DNA of 64,000 nt from Anolis sagrei (Eukaryota; Chordata; Lepidosauria; Squamata; Anolidae): assembly GCF_037176765.1 (NCBI RefSeq), contig NC_090022.1:55487709-55551708 (forward strand). The letters run 5' to 3'. Shown piece by piece: positions 25,716 through 57,239 of this stretch. Position numbers and translations under genes: made by a program. The notes beneath the pieces were generated by a model. That model ran no database searches and was not told where the DNA came from. It saw nothing but the letters and a program-made list of their open reading frames with translations. The first letter of the stretch is position 1. Each line of letters begins with the position of its first letter.

Positions 25716-25919
25716 GTGAAAGCAGGAAGTTGCTTTCCCAGTATTCCCTAACAATATCAAAATCAAAATAGATAAAATTAGAATTAGATACATGTTTTAT
25801 CAGAGGTAAAACCTGATTATTATCTAAATAATAATCAATTTTTGGGACCAGGCATTTGGGTAACAGGCTTTGGATTGGGTTGTTGGTCACTGAATCAGAC
25901 TTGGATGTGACAATATGGT

Positions 25920-26085
25920 TGATAATGTTTTAAATGGATTTTAGCCTAATGTTTTTACCTACTCTGTTACGTCTTATATTGTGTTTTTATGTATTGGCAT
26001 CGAATTGTTGCCGTTGTAAGCCGCAACGAGTCCTCCCTCGGGTTGAGAAGGACAGGATACAAATGAATAATAATAAATAAATATT
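25920..26085 (+). repeat. L2 3' end
   Basis: GTAAGCCGCAACGAGTCCTC then GGACAGGATACAAATGAATAA: the L2 tail with an A-rich repeat. Confidence 0.7.
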
Positions 26086-26089
26086 AGCC

Positions 26090-26987
26090 TCTAGATGTGT
26101 GCTGCCAGGAGTGGAATAGGGTGAGATGATAGCACCTTTCATTCTAAGTGTACCTTCTAATGAACTTGGTAGTTCACATTTTAGACCAAAGAAAAGTCAG
26201 TCATCCCTCACACACAAAACATTGGTTTGCAGATTTCCTGTCAAGGAAATACAGGCAGTGACTGGTCACTCTTCATGAGATGCAGCTGAATATAAGCCAT
26301 CACCAGAAATGGGAGTTTCAGAGAGACAAACACAGTTTGCATTGGAAGCCTATTCTCATCATTGCTCCAGACAAAGAGAATAAATGGAAAGTATATTTAC
26401 TGCACAACCCCTCATCCCTAATGCACAGTACTCTAGAGCATGGGTGAGATTCCTTGCCATCATACAACATTGCCTGACATAGACTAAGAGAAAAGGGGAG
26501 AAAGGAAGGGCTTGAACTAAAGGCCCAATTAGGAAGCAGTCCAAACCACCCAAGCTTCATCTTCTCCAAATTACAGGAAGTGATCCCACCTAAACATGAG
26601 GAAGAACTTCCTGACTGTAAGATTATACTGCCTGGAATCTCCTTCTCTGGAGGTTTTTAAGCAGAGACTGGATAGCCATCTGTCAGGGGTGCTTTAATTT
26701 GTTTTCCTTCATGGCAGAATGGAGTTGGGCAAGATGACCCTTGGAGTCTCTTCCATAATCTCTGATTCCTTGATTCCTTTGCAACATCACTATTTAATGT
26801 GCACCCCTTTATCGAAAAACTCAAGTCAAGTGATGCTTCAGTTTTTGTCCCAGAACATTAAAAATAGGCAAGAATATATCTTTACTAGGTTATTCTTTGT
26901 TGACGAGACTACAACTCAATAAAATGTTCCCATTAGTCAGACCTCTTTAAGCAATCAAGCCAAACAATAAACAGCTTTCCAATTACT
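26090..26987. other. Gene-free DNA beyond the RUVBL1 3' end
   Basis: One CR1 3' fragment (26592-26782). No terminal exon of a neighbouring gene was recognised. Confidence 0.55.
26592..26782 (+). mobile_element. CR1 3' end fragment
   Basis: Degenerate CR1 end: ATGAGGAAGAACTTCCTGAC, then TTTTTAAGCAGAGACTGGAT, the GTTGGGCAAGATGACCC box and a TGATTCCTTGATTCC tail. Confidence 0.8.
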
Positions 26988-27295
26988 TTTAATATAAAAT
27001 TCAAAGAGCACAGATCATTACCTGCTTATTTTGAGTAGTTTAGCCATTAAACCTTTATGAATGTATCCATAGAGACACCCAAGATTGCAAACACTAGGAT
27101 GCTACAAGAGCATTAGCTCTCAATCTGAGTAAAAGAGAAGACAAAAGATTCTACATCTTGCCAGAAAATACTATTTTGTTATTTAGGAGCTTCTCAGGTT
27201 CAATGAAAGGTAACATTTCTCTTGGCTGTTTTCTTCCAGTCACTGGTTTTGAGTTAATATGAAGATCTGAAGACTACAAAGATGAAAAAACATCT
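26988..27295 (-). promoter_or_regulatory. RUVBL1: Putative RUVBL1 3' UTR with an ATTAAA signal
   Basis: On the minus strand an ATTAAA hexamer lies at 26988-26993, about 300 nt after the stop. I see no AATAAA closer in. This is the simplest candidate for the polyadenylation signal, but single hexamers are frequent in AT-rich DNA and there is no transcript to confirm it. Confidence 0.3.
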
Positions 27296-48100
<20,805 letters not shown>

Positions 48101-48187
48101 TACCGCGCGAGGAGATCATTTAGCATTGGGCCTTTTGAGGGTGGCTCAGCACAAGAATTAGGGCGTTGTACTTTTATCTTCTAATCA

Positions 48188-48895
48188 AGGTGAAAGAAGA
48201 AAGGGCAAAAGCTGGGTTGCATCAAAAAACCAAGATTATGGTAACAAGAATGATTGACAACTGGGAAATAGAAGGAGAAAACGTGGAGGCCGTGACAGAC
48301 TTTGTATTTCTAGGTGCAAAGATGACTGCAGACGCAGACTGCAGACAGAAAATCAGGAGACACTTACTTCTTGGGAGGAGAGCAATGACTAATCTTGATA
48401 AAATAGTGAGGAGTAGAGACATCACACTGGCAACGAAGATCCGCATAGTTAAAGCAATGGTATTCCCCATAGTCAACTATGGATATGAGAGCTGGGTCAC
48501 AAGGAATGCTGAGCAAAGGAAGATCGATGCTTTTGAGCTGTGGTGTTGGAGGAAAGTTCTGAGAGTGCCTTGGACAGCGAGAAGATCCAACCAGTCCATA
48601 CTTCAGGAAATAAAGCCCGATTTCTCATTGCAGGGAAGGATAGTAGAGGCCAAGATGAAGTACTTTGACCACATCATGGGAAGAAAGGAAAGCTTAGAGA
48701 AGACAATTATGCTGGGGAAAATGGAAGGAAAAAGGAAGAGGGGCCGACCAAGGGCAAGATGGATGGATGCAATCCTTGAAGTGACTGGATTGACCTTGAA
48801 GGAACTGGGAGTGGTGACGACCGACAGGGAGCTCTGGCGTGGGCTGGTCCATGAAGTCACGAAGAGTCGGAAATGACTGAACAAATGAACAACTT
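48188..48895 (+). mobile_element. Bov-B (RTE) LINE 3' end, ORF open for about 230 codons
   Basis: Frame 48166-48876 encodes the C-terminal part of Bov-B ORF2: EAVTDFVFLGAKMTADADC, WCWRKVLRVPWTARRSNQSI and GKRKRGRPRARWMDAILEVT, ending in the Bov-B tail (GGTCCATGAAGTCACGAAGA). RT palm motifs are absent because the copy is 5'-truncated. It lies just upstream of the RUVBL1 promoter, facing away from the gene. Confidence 0.92.
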
Positions 48896-48899
48896 TTAC

Positions 48900-49115
48900 C
48901 AAGCTTAGAGCCAAAAAATGCTCGTGGGCCATCCAGTTCAACCCCTTTCTGTCAAGAAGCAGGAAAATCACATTCAAATCAACCTAGACAGATGGCCATC
49001 CAGCCTCTGCATAAAAGCCTCCAACACACTCTGGGGCAGAGAGTTCCACTGCTGAACAGCTCTCTGGAAGTTCTTCCTAATGTTTAGGTGGAATATCTTT
49101 CCCTGTAGTTTGAAG
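48900..49115 (-). mobile_element. CR1 3' end fragment
   Basis: Complement of the CR1 3' end (GGGCCATCCAGTTCAACCCC, GCCATCCAGCCTCTGC, TTCTTCCTAATGTTTAGGTG). It follows directly after the Bov-B 3' end at 48895. Confidence 0.8.
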
Positions 49116-49479
49116 CCTTCCCCATCATACACCACAAAACAATACACCAATCCCTCCACACCCCAACCACCACCACACTGCCCCCAATGCCACATCAGTG
49201 TGAAACTATTGAGTTCAACATAGCCACAGCTCTAGGAAAAAAGCTATCTCTCAGTCTGCTTCTCCTTGTCTTTGTCACCCTGTACCATCTGCAAGATGGC
49301 AATAATTAAAAAAAAAATGACAGGTGAAATGGATCCCCAAGAATGTTCTGAACTTTCTTAAAGCAACAGGACTTATAAAGGTCTTCCAAACAGGGGAAAG
49401 AGCAATTAATGATTCTCTGTGCAGAAGTGGTGATCCTTTAGAGTGCCTTCGTGTCTGCCACTGTGCAGTTACCAAACCA

Positions 49480-49670
49480 TGCTGAATAGCTCTCACAGTC
49501 AGAAAGTTCTTCCTCATGTTCAGGTGGAATTGCCTTTCCTGTCATTTGAAACCATTGTTCTGCGTCCTAGTCTCCAGGGCAGCGGAAAACAAGCTTGCTC
49601 CCTCCTCCCTAAGACTTCCCCTCACATACTTACACATGGTCTCCTTTCAGCCTTCTCGTCTTCAGGCTTG
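49480..49670 (-). mobile_element. CR1 3' region fragment
   Basis: Minus-strand CR1 sequence (AGAAAGTTCTTCCTCATGTT, AAGCTTGCTCCCTCCTCCCT, CAGCCTTCTCGTCTTCAGGC) matching the ORF2 end of the 9772-12523 copy. Confidence 0.8.
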
Positions 49671-49789
49671 TCAATACCTATTGGTTTTAACTAGTTTTTG
49701 CCTCCGCAGTGCAATACATTTTTAAACCCAATACAATTTTTTAACTGTGTATTTCTTGTGATATTGTTTTAAAAATTTTCATTTATGAG

Positions 49790-50010
49790 GTTGTTGTTTA
49801 TTCATTCAGTCGCTTCTGACTCTTTATGACCTCATGGACCAGCCCACACCAGAGCTCCCTGACAGCCCATCATCACCCCCAGCTCCTTCAAGGTCAAACC
49901 AGTCACTTCAAGGATACCATCCATCCATCTTGTCCTTGGTTGGCCCCTCTTCCTTTTTCCTTCCTTTTCCCCCAGCATCATCTTCTCCAAGCTTTCCTGT
50001 CTTCTCATTA
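49790..50010 (-). mobile_element. Bov-B 3' end fragment
   Basis: Complement of the Bov-B tail (TCAGTCGCTTCTGACTCTTT, CATGGACCAGCCCACACC, CATCATCTTCTCCAAGCTTT). Confidence 0.85.
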
Positions 50011-50029
50011 TGTTTATGAGTATTGGTTA

Positions 50030-50136
50030 TATATTGTGTCTTGTCTTTTTAGTTTCTGCTTATGTATGTATTGTGACTTGATTCCGTTGTGAGCCGCCCC
50101 GAGTCCTTGTGGGGAGGGGTGGGATATAAATAAAAT

Positions 50137-50170
<34 letters not shown>
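50030..50170 (+). repeat. L2 3' end with (TTA)n
   Basis: GAGCCGCCCCGAGTCCTTGT, GGGATATAAATAAAATTC and a long (TTA)n tract at 50140-50170. Confidence 0.7.
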
Positions 50171-50173
<3 letters not shown>

Positions 50174-50299
50174 TCTGGTGTTAAAATTCAGTGACTAGAT
50201 ATAGTTGACAAGTTAGCAAATAATAAAAAATGTCAGCATAGCTGGATCCTATAAACAGCACATCCCATGTGATGCTGCATATTTCTGGAGCAGCCAATA

Positions 50300-50623
50300 C
50301 AAATTGGGTATCCCTTATCCAAAATCCTTATGACCAAAAGTATTTTGGATTCATATTTATAATGGAACACACACGCGCACGCACACACACACATCATGAT
50401 ATGTCTTGGAGGTGGGAACCAATCAAAATATAAAATTGATTATATATACACTGTACACATAGCCTCTTGGTACATAATATCTAATAATTTTGTGAATCAA
50501 ACAAAAGTGTATGCACATTGAACTATTAGAAAGCAAAGATGTCAGTTTCTCACATCCATGTGAACAATTTTTTAATTTTGGAGTATTGTATTTCAGATTT
50601 TCAGATAATGGATGTTGAACCTG
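50300..50623. mobile_element. Tigger/pogo-like MITE, same family
   Basis: Ends TATCCCTTATCCAAAATCC and CAGATAATGGATGTTGAACC, flanked by TA. Carries a (CA)n-rich tract near 50370-50394. Confidence 0.75.
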
Positions 50624-50949
50624 TATGTTGCTTTAGGCCTTCTCCATGGAAGTGGATGGTTGTTTCCCATAACAAAGGACTGAGGTTATTCAGACCAAGC
50701 TGCCCACTGACATAGCTGATCAGAAAAACTAGTTCACGAGACTCAATGCTGCAAGCAGTACAACAATCTTGTGCCATACTTCTAGTAGACATGGCCTTGT
50801 TGATCTGTTTCTATATTAAAAGTTATAAATTAAGACATAAAAACTCCACCCATCAAATTGAAAAGTACACTATGAATATATCCTGAATACATTGCATGTA
50901 AATCATCTTGTTTTGTTCATTGTTTTCATTTGTTCATTGTCTTGAAGTG

Positions 50950-51815
50950 ATTTAGCCAGGACCACAGATAGGAGGATTTGTGCCCGATGAGGGTATGCTA
51001 AACCAAAAAAGCCAGGACAGAGAAAACAACTCATCAGGTTGAAGATAAGCCACAGAGATTTATTACAATTCAGCCAGAAGGGATGCAGGTACAAGTAATT
51101 TGCTTTAAAATGTACAAGCATAAACATGCGGGGAATGTAAGACATCTTATACAATTCTGACAGCCATTCAAACCTCCCGCCACCTCCTCTAATTGGCCAG
51201 AAAAGAGGATGGCTCTTTTCCCTGCTGGGATTGATCGAAAGCTCTGCTGACATCACAGCTTCCAGGCAGGGATTTGCTTGTCGGGGAGGATGGCAGCCGG
51301 AGATTGGTCAGAGTGAAGAACCAATCAGCTGCAGAGGGAGCGATCTTGGAGAAGATAATACCAATTATATGTTAATGAATTTTTGAGTAGCTCAATTGTT
51401 CAGTTCCATGTTAAACGAAGATATGGAGCTCCAGAAATAAAGGTGTGAGACTCGGAGGACAAAGGTGCCAGTCCTAGGCAAGCAAGGGCTTGGCTGTCAA
51501 CAATGGAGTTAATGAAAGTTCACACTTTAAGCTCCTGTTCCCATGACGGAGCACCAGGCTCTCAACCTCAGGTGAATTACACCAACATCTGGCTTATGTT
51601 GCTGGCAGGGGAAATCACCTTTCTGTACATAATGAGCCTGATGATTATCTGGCTTGGGAAATAGCCAGAGGGATTTGCCCAACCTTCCTATTCTCAGGGG
51701 ATTATCTCAGAGGGTGTCTGTCTCCGGGCTGCATTTTGATACATTTCTACAAGGTAATTTATACATTTTATACAGGAAAGAGATACAGTATATGGCTAAA
51801 AGATACAAGTTACAC
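50950..51815 (-). mobile_element. Solo LTR-like sequence (ends approximate)
   Basis: On the minus strand it shows the order of an LTR: TG-rich start, CCAAT boxes near 51300, a TATA-like TATAAGATG near 51150, AATAAATCTCTGTGGC near 51055 as polyadenylation signal, and a U5-like end with CTGGCTAAATCACTTCA. No internal region adjoins either end, so it is a solo LTR. Target duplication not found; family not determined. Confidence 0.6.
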
Positions 51816-52112
51816 AACAATAATAAAATAAATACAATTTATTAAAGGGTTAGATATGATATATTTAATAGGAGTACGGCTGCTGCTGGATCTGTTCTCA
51901 ATCTTCTGAAGTCCTGAACTTGTGCTATTCTGGACCTCTGGAAACGACCTTTTTTAATAAAGAAGGAAAAATCATATATTGGTCCTTGGTGAACTATAAA
52001 GCATTGGGGTGGGGAGGGGGTTACCATGGCTTGATAACAGTCCAAGGAGCCCTTGTGGGCTGTAAGGTGCTTACATTTCTTTAAATATATATATATACAG
52101 TAACAATTATAA

Positions 52113-52335
52113 ACTTGTTGTTGTTGTTCACTCGTTCAGTCGTCTCCGACTCTTCGTGACCTCATGGACCAGCCCACGCCAGAGCTCCCTGTCGGCCGTT
52201 ACCACCCCCAGCTCCCTCAAGGTCAGTCCAGTCACTTCAAGGATGCCATCCATCCATCTTGCCCTTGGTCGGCCCCTCTTCCTTTTGCCTTCCACTTTTG
52301 CCTTCCACTTTCCCCAGCATAAATTATTTCCCCAG
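52113..52335 (-). mobile_element. Bov-B 3' end fragment
   Basis: Complement of the Bov-B tail (CACTCGTTCAGTCGTCTCCG, CATGGACCAGCCCACGCC, TTGCCCTTGGTCGGCCCCTC), close to the consensus of the other copies here. Confidence 0.85.
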
Positions 52336-52339
52336 CATA

Positions 52340-54520
52340 ATTATAAACTTATACTTGTATTTAAAGATATAATAGAATCTTGTTAATAGCTTGGTGACTG
52401 AGAAAAATACCTATTACAAACCTTTCTGAATGAAGTAGACTGCAACCAATGAAAGCTTATTCTGGGATTTTCTTTCTGTTCTCCATGTTGGAAGGTTGAG
52501 TATTCCTTTATATTTTTGAATACAGCAAGCCCTCAGTATCCACAGGTTCTGCTTCAACAGAATCAACCAATCAAGCATTGAAATATATATATATATACAC
52601 ACACACATATGCATACACACATACCCAAAGCAAAGCTTGATTTCGCCGCATATTGAATACTACATTGATGAGTAGGCATGGCTTCCTGCCATTTCACAGT
52701 TTCTCATGCTTTCTGCAGTAGTCATTTGAGTTGTTTTCTGTAAGGGATGCCAGCATTTGGTATCCACTTTGGTATCCATTTTGGACCTGAAATCTTGGAG
52801 TCTGGGATAATTGTGACCTGACAAGCCTAGGCCCAATGTATCCTGCCATAGTGCAGTTTAATTGCATTATATGAGTCTCTGATAATATAATACAGCTTCA
52901 CGCTACATTATATGGCAGTGTGGATGGAGCTCTAGTTATAATACATGCACAAACCTTAATTATATACAAAAGTTATCCTACTGATTTTTTAAAAAAGAAT
53001 CTTTTTTGTTATAAGTACAATAAAGTAAATGAACATAAATGAACAAAAGCTGAGTGATAACATTTAGTAATTCTATTGCTGTTCAGTGAGATGTAAAAGT
53101 ATCTGTAAATCTGAACATTCCTTCTTTTTTTAAAGGCCAAGAAAGTTGAAGTTTAGTTTCCTGGACCCTCCAAAAGGGACCGCCAGCAAAGATGTGGAAA
53201 GTGGGGAGAGACACCCAAAACTTGCTATTAGAAAGGTTACAAAAATAGAACCCTTACAAATCATAAATAAAGAAACAGAAGAGGGCACAAAAACATTTTC
53301 CTCCTCTTTGTTAATTAGATGTAACACCCATCTCTCCAATTTCCTTTTCCACACATTGAGCTGCCCCTTTACAAAATGTTACTATTAATTGCTAGAGTTT
53401 CCAGAAACTCATGGGATCAAGGGCAGGAAGTCAGACCTTTGGGATGGGTTAAAAATGCGAAGGTCATTCACACACTCATACACCCTCCTTCTCTCCAAAA
53501 ATAATATACTATTTGACAATTTCAGGGTTCAGCATGTCCCACTGAAATTTGGAAGCTTATGTGAAACTAGACTATGTCCTGTAACCTCAAACGTTTAGTC
53601 TAGCAACAACCAGGCTGAAGTCTCCAGCTCCCTCCTTGGGTATCGCATGACATTGGGCTGAAGAGGGCTGGCTGTTCAGACACACACAAACCCCACAAGA
53701 ACAGAGGCGAGAGAATAAGAGAAGAGATGTTGGCGAAATAAGCCGACTAAACCCAAAGACCAACAGGTCAATTTTTCTTAACAGTATTATTTTTCTGGTT
53801 AGTGCAATATCAAATTATACTTTAGGCCTTTCAAACCTAAAAGGAATGACAAAGTCTTTTTGCATTCTCTTAAAAATAGTGTTGACAATTGAGACAAAGC
53901 CTGTACAAATACTTTCCGCATGATTACTTTCAGATTAAATTATATGGCCAATGAAAGGGGGGAGAAGTGTTAGTCTGATTTTCAATGTTTTTTTTCCTGA
54001 TGATATAGTGTAACTATATATGCTATTTTACATTGGATGTAAATTATATGAGAGCCTTTAGGCAATCTGTGTTCTGGCTTCAACACTCTTGCAACTTTTT
54101 CTCAGCTTAACATGAAAAATGAGTAATAGCATATGTGTTGTCTGAAGAAATATTCTTGAAAAAAAAGTAGAAATAACGGGGGGGGGGAATTATAAATACA
54201 TATAAATCATACTCTTTTCTTCACTAGGACTAATTCTTGATGGTTGATGCAAGCAATGTTGCAATTCTATAGACACTTCTTGCTGCATTTGGATTTATGT
54301 TGCTTCTTTATCCACTAAAATCTTATGAGATGTACTTACATGATGTACTGTTGCAGATATTATGAAGGACCACTTTCAGCATTCATAGACAGGCTGTTTT
54401 TGTAGTCAGTTTGGAAGAGCTGCATCACTCTTCTTGAGTTTGGCTTCTTCACTTTGAATTTACTATAAATTAAAACCTAGATATTTCATGACTTTTCTTA
54501 GTAGTAGTAGTAGTAGAAGA
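52340..54520. other. Intergenic DNA without genes
   Basis: (TA)n/(CA)n near 52585-52620, a MITE fragment (52848-52936), then non-repetitive DNA 53100-53760 that might be regulatory (weak case), and a 10-G run at 54178-54187. Confidence 0.5.
52848..52936. mobile_element. Degenerate foldback MITE fragment
   Basis: Inverted stretches around TTTAATTGCATTATATGAG and CTACATTATATGGCAGTGTG, as in vertebrate hAT-like MITEs. Confidence 0.45.
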
Positions 54521-54522
54521 AG

Positions 54523-54593
54523 AACTTTATTTTTCTACCCCGCCTCCATCTCCCCGAGGGGACTCGGAGCGGCTTACATGGGGCCAAGCATAG
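54523..54593 (-). repeat. L2-type 3' tail
   Basis: AACTTTATTTTTCTACCCCG then CTCCCCGAGGGGACTCGGAG and CGGCTTACATGG, the complement of the L2 tail. Confidence 0.65.
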
Positions 54594-54962
54594 GCAATAT
54601 ACACTGGGACCACCTGTACTGGTTTGTGCCAGAGCCTTTGCAGTTTGATTTTGAGGTCTTGATAGCGGCTAAGTTTTTCCTATTGTTTTTCCTCAATGGC
54701 AACATCAATAATCCAGACTTTTTTCTTTTCCACAATCGTGATGTCTGGCATGTTGTGTTCCAAAACTTTGTCAGTCTGGATTCGAAAGTCCCACTGTATT
54801 TTTGCATGTTCATTTTCCATTACCTTTGTGGGTTTATGATCTCACCAATTCTTTGCTGCTGGCAGGTAGTACTTGTGACAGAAGTTCCAGTGAATCATTT
54901 GGGCCACAGAGTTGTGTCTTTGTAGTCTGTCTGTGCAATTTTCTTGCAACAGCTGAGGATAT
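54594..54962 (-). mobile_element. R4/Dong-type LINE 3' fragment
   Basis: Minus-strand copy matching 14605-15000: LSCCKKIAQTDY-like start, MIHWNFC, and MPDITIVEKKKVWIIDVAI from the endonuclease-like core. Bounded by (TTA)n at 54970-55001 on one side and by an L2-type tail on the other. Confidence 0.75.
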
Positions 54963-55004
54963 AGTTTATTATTTATTTATTTATTTATTATTATTATTAT
55001 TAGG

Positions 55005-55138
55005 CAGGTATGGGCAAACTTTGCCCCTCCAGGTGTTTTGGACTTCAACTCCCACAATTCATAATAGCCTGCCGGCTGTTAGGAATGGTGGAAGTTGAAG
55101 TCCAAAACACCCAGAGGGCTGAAGTTTGCCCAGGCCTG
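55005..55138. mobile_element. Foldback MITE, related family
   Basis: Arms CAGGTATGGGCAAACTTTGC and GAAGTTTGCCCAGGCCTG with TTTTGGACTTCAACTCCCAC in the left arm; 134 bp. Confidence 0.72.
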
Positions 55139-55202
55139 GTACAGACTGCACACAACAACATGGCTATGGTAATAGGTTATGAGGAGTCTTGAATTTCCGA
55201 GT

Positions 55203-55360
55203 CTGGACCAGACCTGGGCCAACTTGGGCCCTCCAGGAGTTTTGAACTTCAACTCCCACCATTCCTCACAACCTCAGGCCCTTTCCTTTTCTCCCTCAGC
55301 TGAAGCAGGAGTTGAAGTCCAAAACCCCTGGAGGGCCCAACTTGGCCCAGGCCTGTCCAG
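55203..55360. mobile_element. Foldback MITE, same family as 47500-47671
   Basis: CTGGACCAGACCTGGGCCAA to AACTTGGCCCAGGCCTGTCCAG. The flanking DNA also matches that of the 47500 copy on both sides. Confidence 0.75.
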
Positions 55361-55448
55361 TCTCTTCAAAGGGGCCTCTCAAAGTTTGCTCATGCTAGGT
55401 TTTATCGGGGACCTAATCTGTAGGTTGTTGATCTATTATTTAGCCACA

Positions 55449-55449
55449 C

Positions 55450-55481
<32 letters not shown>
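55449..55481. repeat. (AAT)n microsatellite
   Basis: About eleven AAT units between the foldback-MITE cluster and the ACTACAACTCC-rich stretch. Confidence 0.95.
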
Positions 55482-55482
<1 letters not shown>

Positions 55483-55489
55483 TCACCCT

Positions 55490-56000
55490 GTTGTAGCTTT
55501 GCAAGGCCTTTCGCCTCCTATGCACAAGAGTGCGGGTACCTCTCCAAACTACAACTCCCAGCCTCCCATGCAAGTCTATAACTAAACTACACCTCTGCTG
55601 CAGCTCAGTGCTATGGCAGCCTTTCGCCTCCTCTACCAAACTACAACTTCCTGGATTCCATAGCAATGAGCCCTGGAAGTTTGAGTGGGGCTCACCCAGC
55701 ATTGCAGCCTATCAGAGAGCAATGGGACCACGGTGAACTACAGATCCCAGCGGCCCACAGCACTGAACCACAGCAATCAGAAGTGGTGCCAAAGCATGCC
55801 TTCATTGCACTGTTGTAGTGGGGCGAGTCCCCGGTGTGATTTAGCAGAAAAGTCCTGGCAAAACTACATCCTTGGAAAGCATCCTTTTGCTGTAGAACCC
55901 TTGGGAGGTCAAGTTTAACTAAGGTCTGAACCAGACAGTGCTGGTGCCATGCCAAACTACAACTCCAGGGATCCCACAATGTAGACAGGCATTATTATTA
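55490..56000. other. ACTACAACTCC-rich stretch upstream of EEFSEC
   Basis: Four related boxes (near 55548, 55640, 55735 and 55952) of the form AAACTACAACTCC or AACTACAGATCCC, in moderately GC-rich DNA. The motif is both a ZNF143-like core and a common part of hAT foldback MITEs, so the stretch may be degraded MITEs. Confidence 0.4.
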
Positions 56001-56042
56001 TCATCATTATGACTAAAGAATCCTATTTATGGTTATGTATTA

Positions 56043-56395
56043 TTAGGAGGAAAGTTCTGAGAGTGCCTTGGACTGTGAGAAGATCCAACCAGTCCATCCT
56101 CCAGGAAATAAAGCCTGACTGCTCACTGGAGGGAAGGATACTAGAGACAAAGTTGAAGTACTTTGGCCACATCATGAGGAGACAGGAAAGCCTAGAGAAG
56201 ACTATTATGCTGGGGAAAGTGGAAGGCAAAAGGAAGAGGGGCCGACCAAGGGCAAGATGGATGGACGGTATCCTTGAAGTGACTGGACTGACCTTGAAGG
56301 AGCTGGGGGTGGTGACGGCCGACAGGGAGCTCTGGCGTGGGCTGGTCCATGAGGTCACAAAGAATTGGAGACGACTGAACGAATGAACAACAACA
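56043..56395 (+). mobile_element. Bov-B 3' end, 5'-truncated
   Basis: Encodes RRKVLRVPWTVRRSNQSILQ...GRPRARWMDGILEVTGLTLK with the 3' tail ATGAGGTCACAAAGAATTGG and (CAA)n. Open reading over the visible 350 bp. Confidence 0.92.
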
Positions 56396-56424
56396 ATTAT
56401 TATAATTTATTTATAATGATTAGT

Positions 56425-56732
56425 TTGCTCTCCAGGAGTTTTGGAGTTCAACTCCCACCATTCCTCACAGCCTCAGGCCCTTGAAAGTTGAAGTCCAAAA
56501 CTCCTGGAGGGCCCAAGTTGGCCCAGGCCTGTCCAGTCTCTTCAAAGGGGCCTCCCAAGGTTTGCTCATGCCTGGTCTGAAAAGGAAGGGGCCTGATGCT
56601 GTGAGGAATGGTGGGAGTTGAAGTCCAAAACTCCTGGAGGGCCCAAGTTGGCCCAGGCCTGTCCAGTCTCTTCAAAGGGGTTTGCTCATGCTAGGTTTTA
56701 TCGGGGACCTAATCAGAAGGTTGTCAATGTCT
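56425..56732. repeat. Two rearranged foldback-MITE copies with shared flank, before EEFSEC
   Basis: 56425-56578 and 56579-56732 each contain the right MITE arm (TCCTGGAGGGCCCAAGTTGG) followed by CAGTCTCTTCAAAGGGG. The second continues with GGTTTTATCGGGGACCTAAT, as does the 55203 copy at 55360-55432. Confidence 0.65.
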
Positions 56733-56740
56733 ACAGTTTT

Positions 56741-56863
56741 GGTAGAGCCACACCCGCACACTCTCTCAGAGGCGCGGTCCGTGTTGCAGCCGGAACGGTC
56801 CGAGCGCGGCCTCGGTTGCCGCGGGGGTGGTGTTCGGGAACGGACCGGTCCCTGAGTGTCAGA
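56741..56863 (+). promoter_or_regulatory. EEFSEC: EEFSEC GC-rich promoter / 5' UTR
   Basis: CpG-rich DNA immediately before the EEFSEC ATG, continuous with the GC-rich exon 1. It contains a CACCC-type element (about 56752) and GC-rich direct motifs around ACGGTCC/ACGGACC; no TATA box. It is very short: recognisable repeat sequence reaches to about 56732, so only about 130 bp of unique DNA separates repeats from the start codon. Confidence 0.55.
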
Positions 56864-57170
56864 ATGGCGGCAGATTCCTCTTCTCCTTCGCCTTCTTCTT
56901 CGGCGCCTGGGCGGCTGAACGTGAACGTGGGCGTCCTGGGCCACATCGACAGCGGGAAGACGGCCTTGGCGCGGGCCCTGAGCACGGTGGGCTCCACCGC
57001 CGCCTTCGACCGGGCCCCGCAGAGCCGAGCCCGCGGCATCACGCTGGACCTGGGCTTCTCCTGCCTCTGCACCCCGCTGCCCCCGCACCTGGGTCCCGGG
57101 CCGGGCCTCCTGCAGCTCACCCTGGTGGACTGCCCCGGACACGCCTCCCTCATCCGCACCATCATCGGCG
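56864..57170 (+). CDS. EEFSEC: EEFSEC coding exon 1 (selenocysteine elongation factor, N-terminal GTPase part)
   Basis: First 102 codons plus one base of the GTPase that delivers Sec-tRNA[Ser]Sec to ribosomes at UGA codons with SECIS-bound SBP2. The G1 P-loop GHIDSGKT is at residues 26-33, the G2 threonine in RGITLDLG is T60, and the G3 motif DCPGH is at 89-93, just before IRTIIG and donor GTAAGC at 57171. The ATG has A at -3 and G at +4. Compared with recalled human EEFSEC, the N-terminus has about 12 extra Ser/Pro-rich residues (MAADSSSPSPSSSAPGR), and the human linker between the PLP segment and the G3 strand is mostly absent (PLPPHLGPGPGLLQLTLVD). No second exon (AQIIDLMMLVIDV...) occurs before 64000, so intron 1 is at least 6.8 kb. 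The gene is divergent from RUVBL1, as in human. Confidence 0.95.
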
Positions 57171-57239
57171 GTAAGCAAGCAAGCGCCACCCCGGCTGAGG
57201 GACTCTCCCAGCATCCTCAAGCAGCAGCAGCAGCACCAC

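Noticed and set aside
56618-56863. In-frame 5' extension of EEFSEC to 56618
   Set aside because: The extension runs through foldback-repeat sequence and has no family similarity; the ATG at 56864 has a strong context and fits the protein family.
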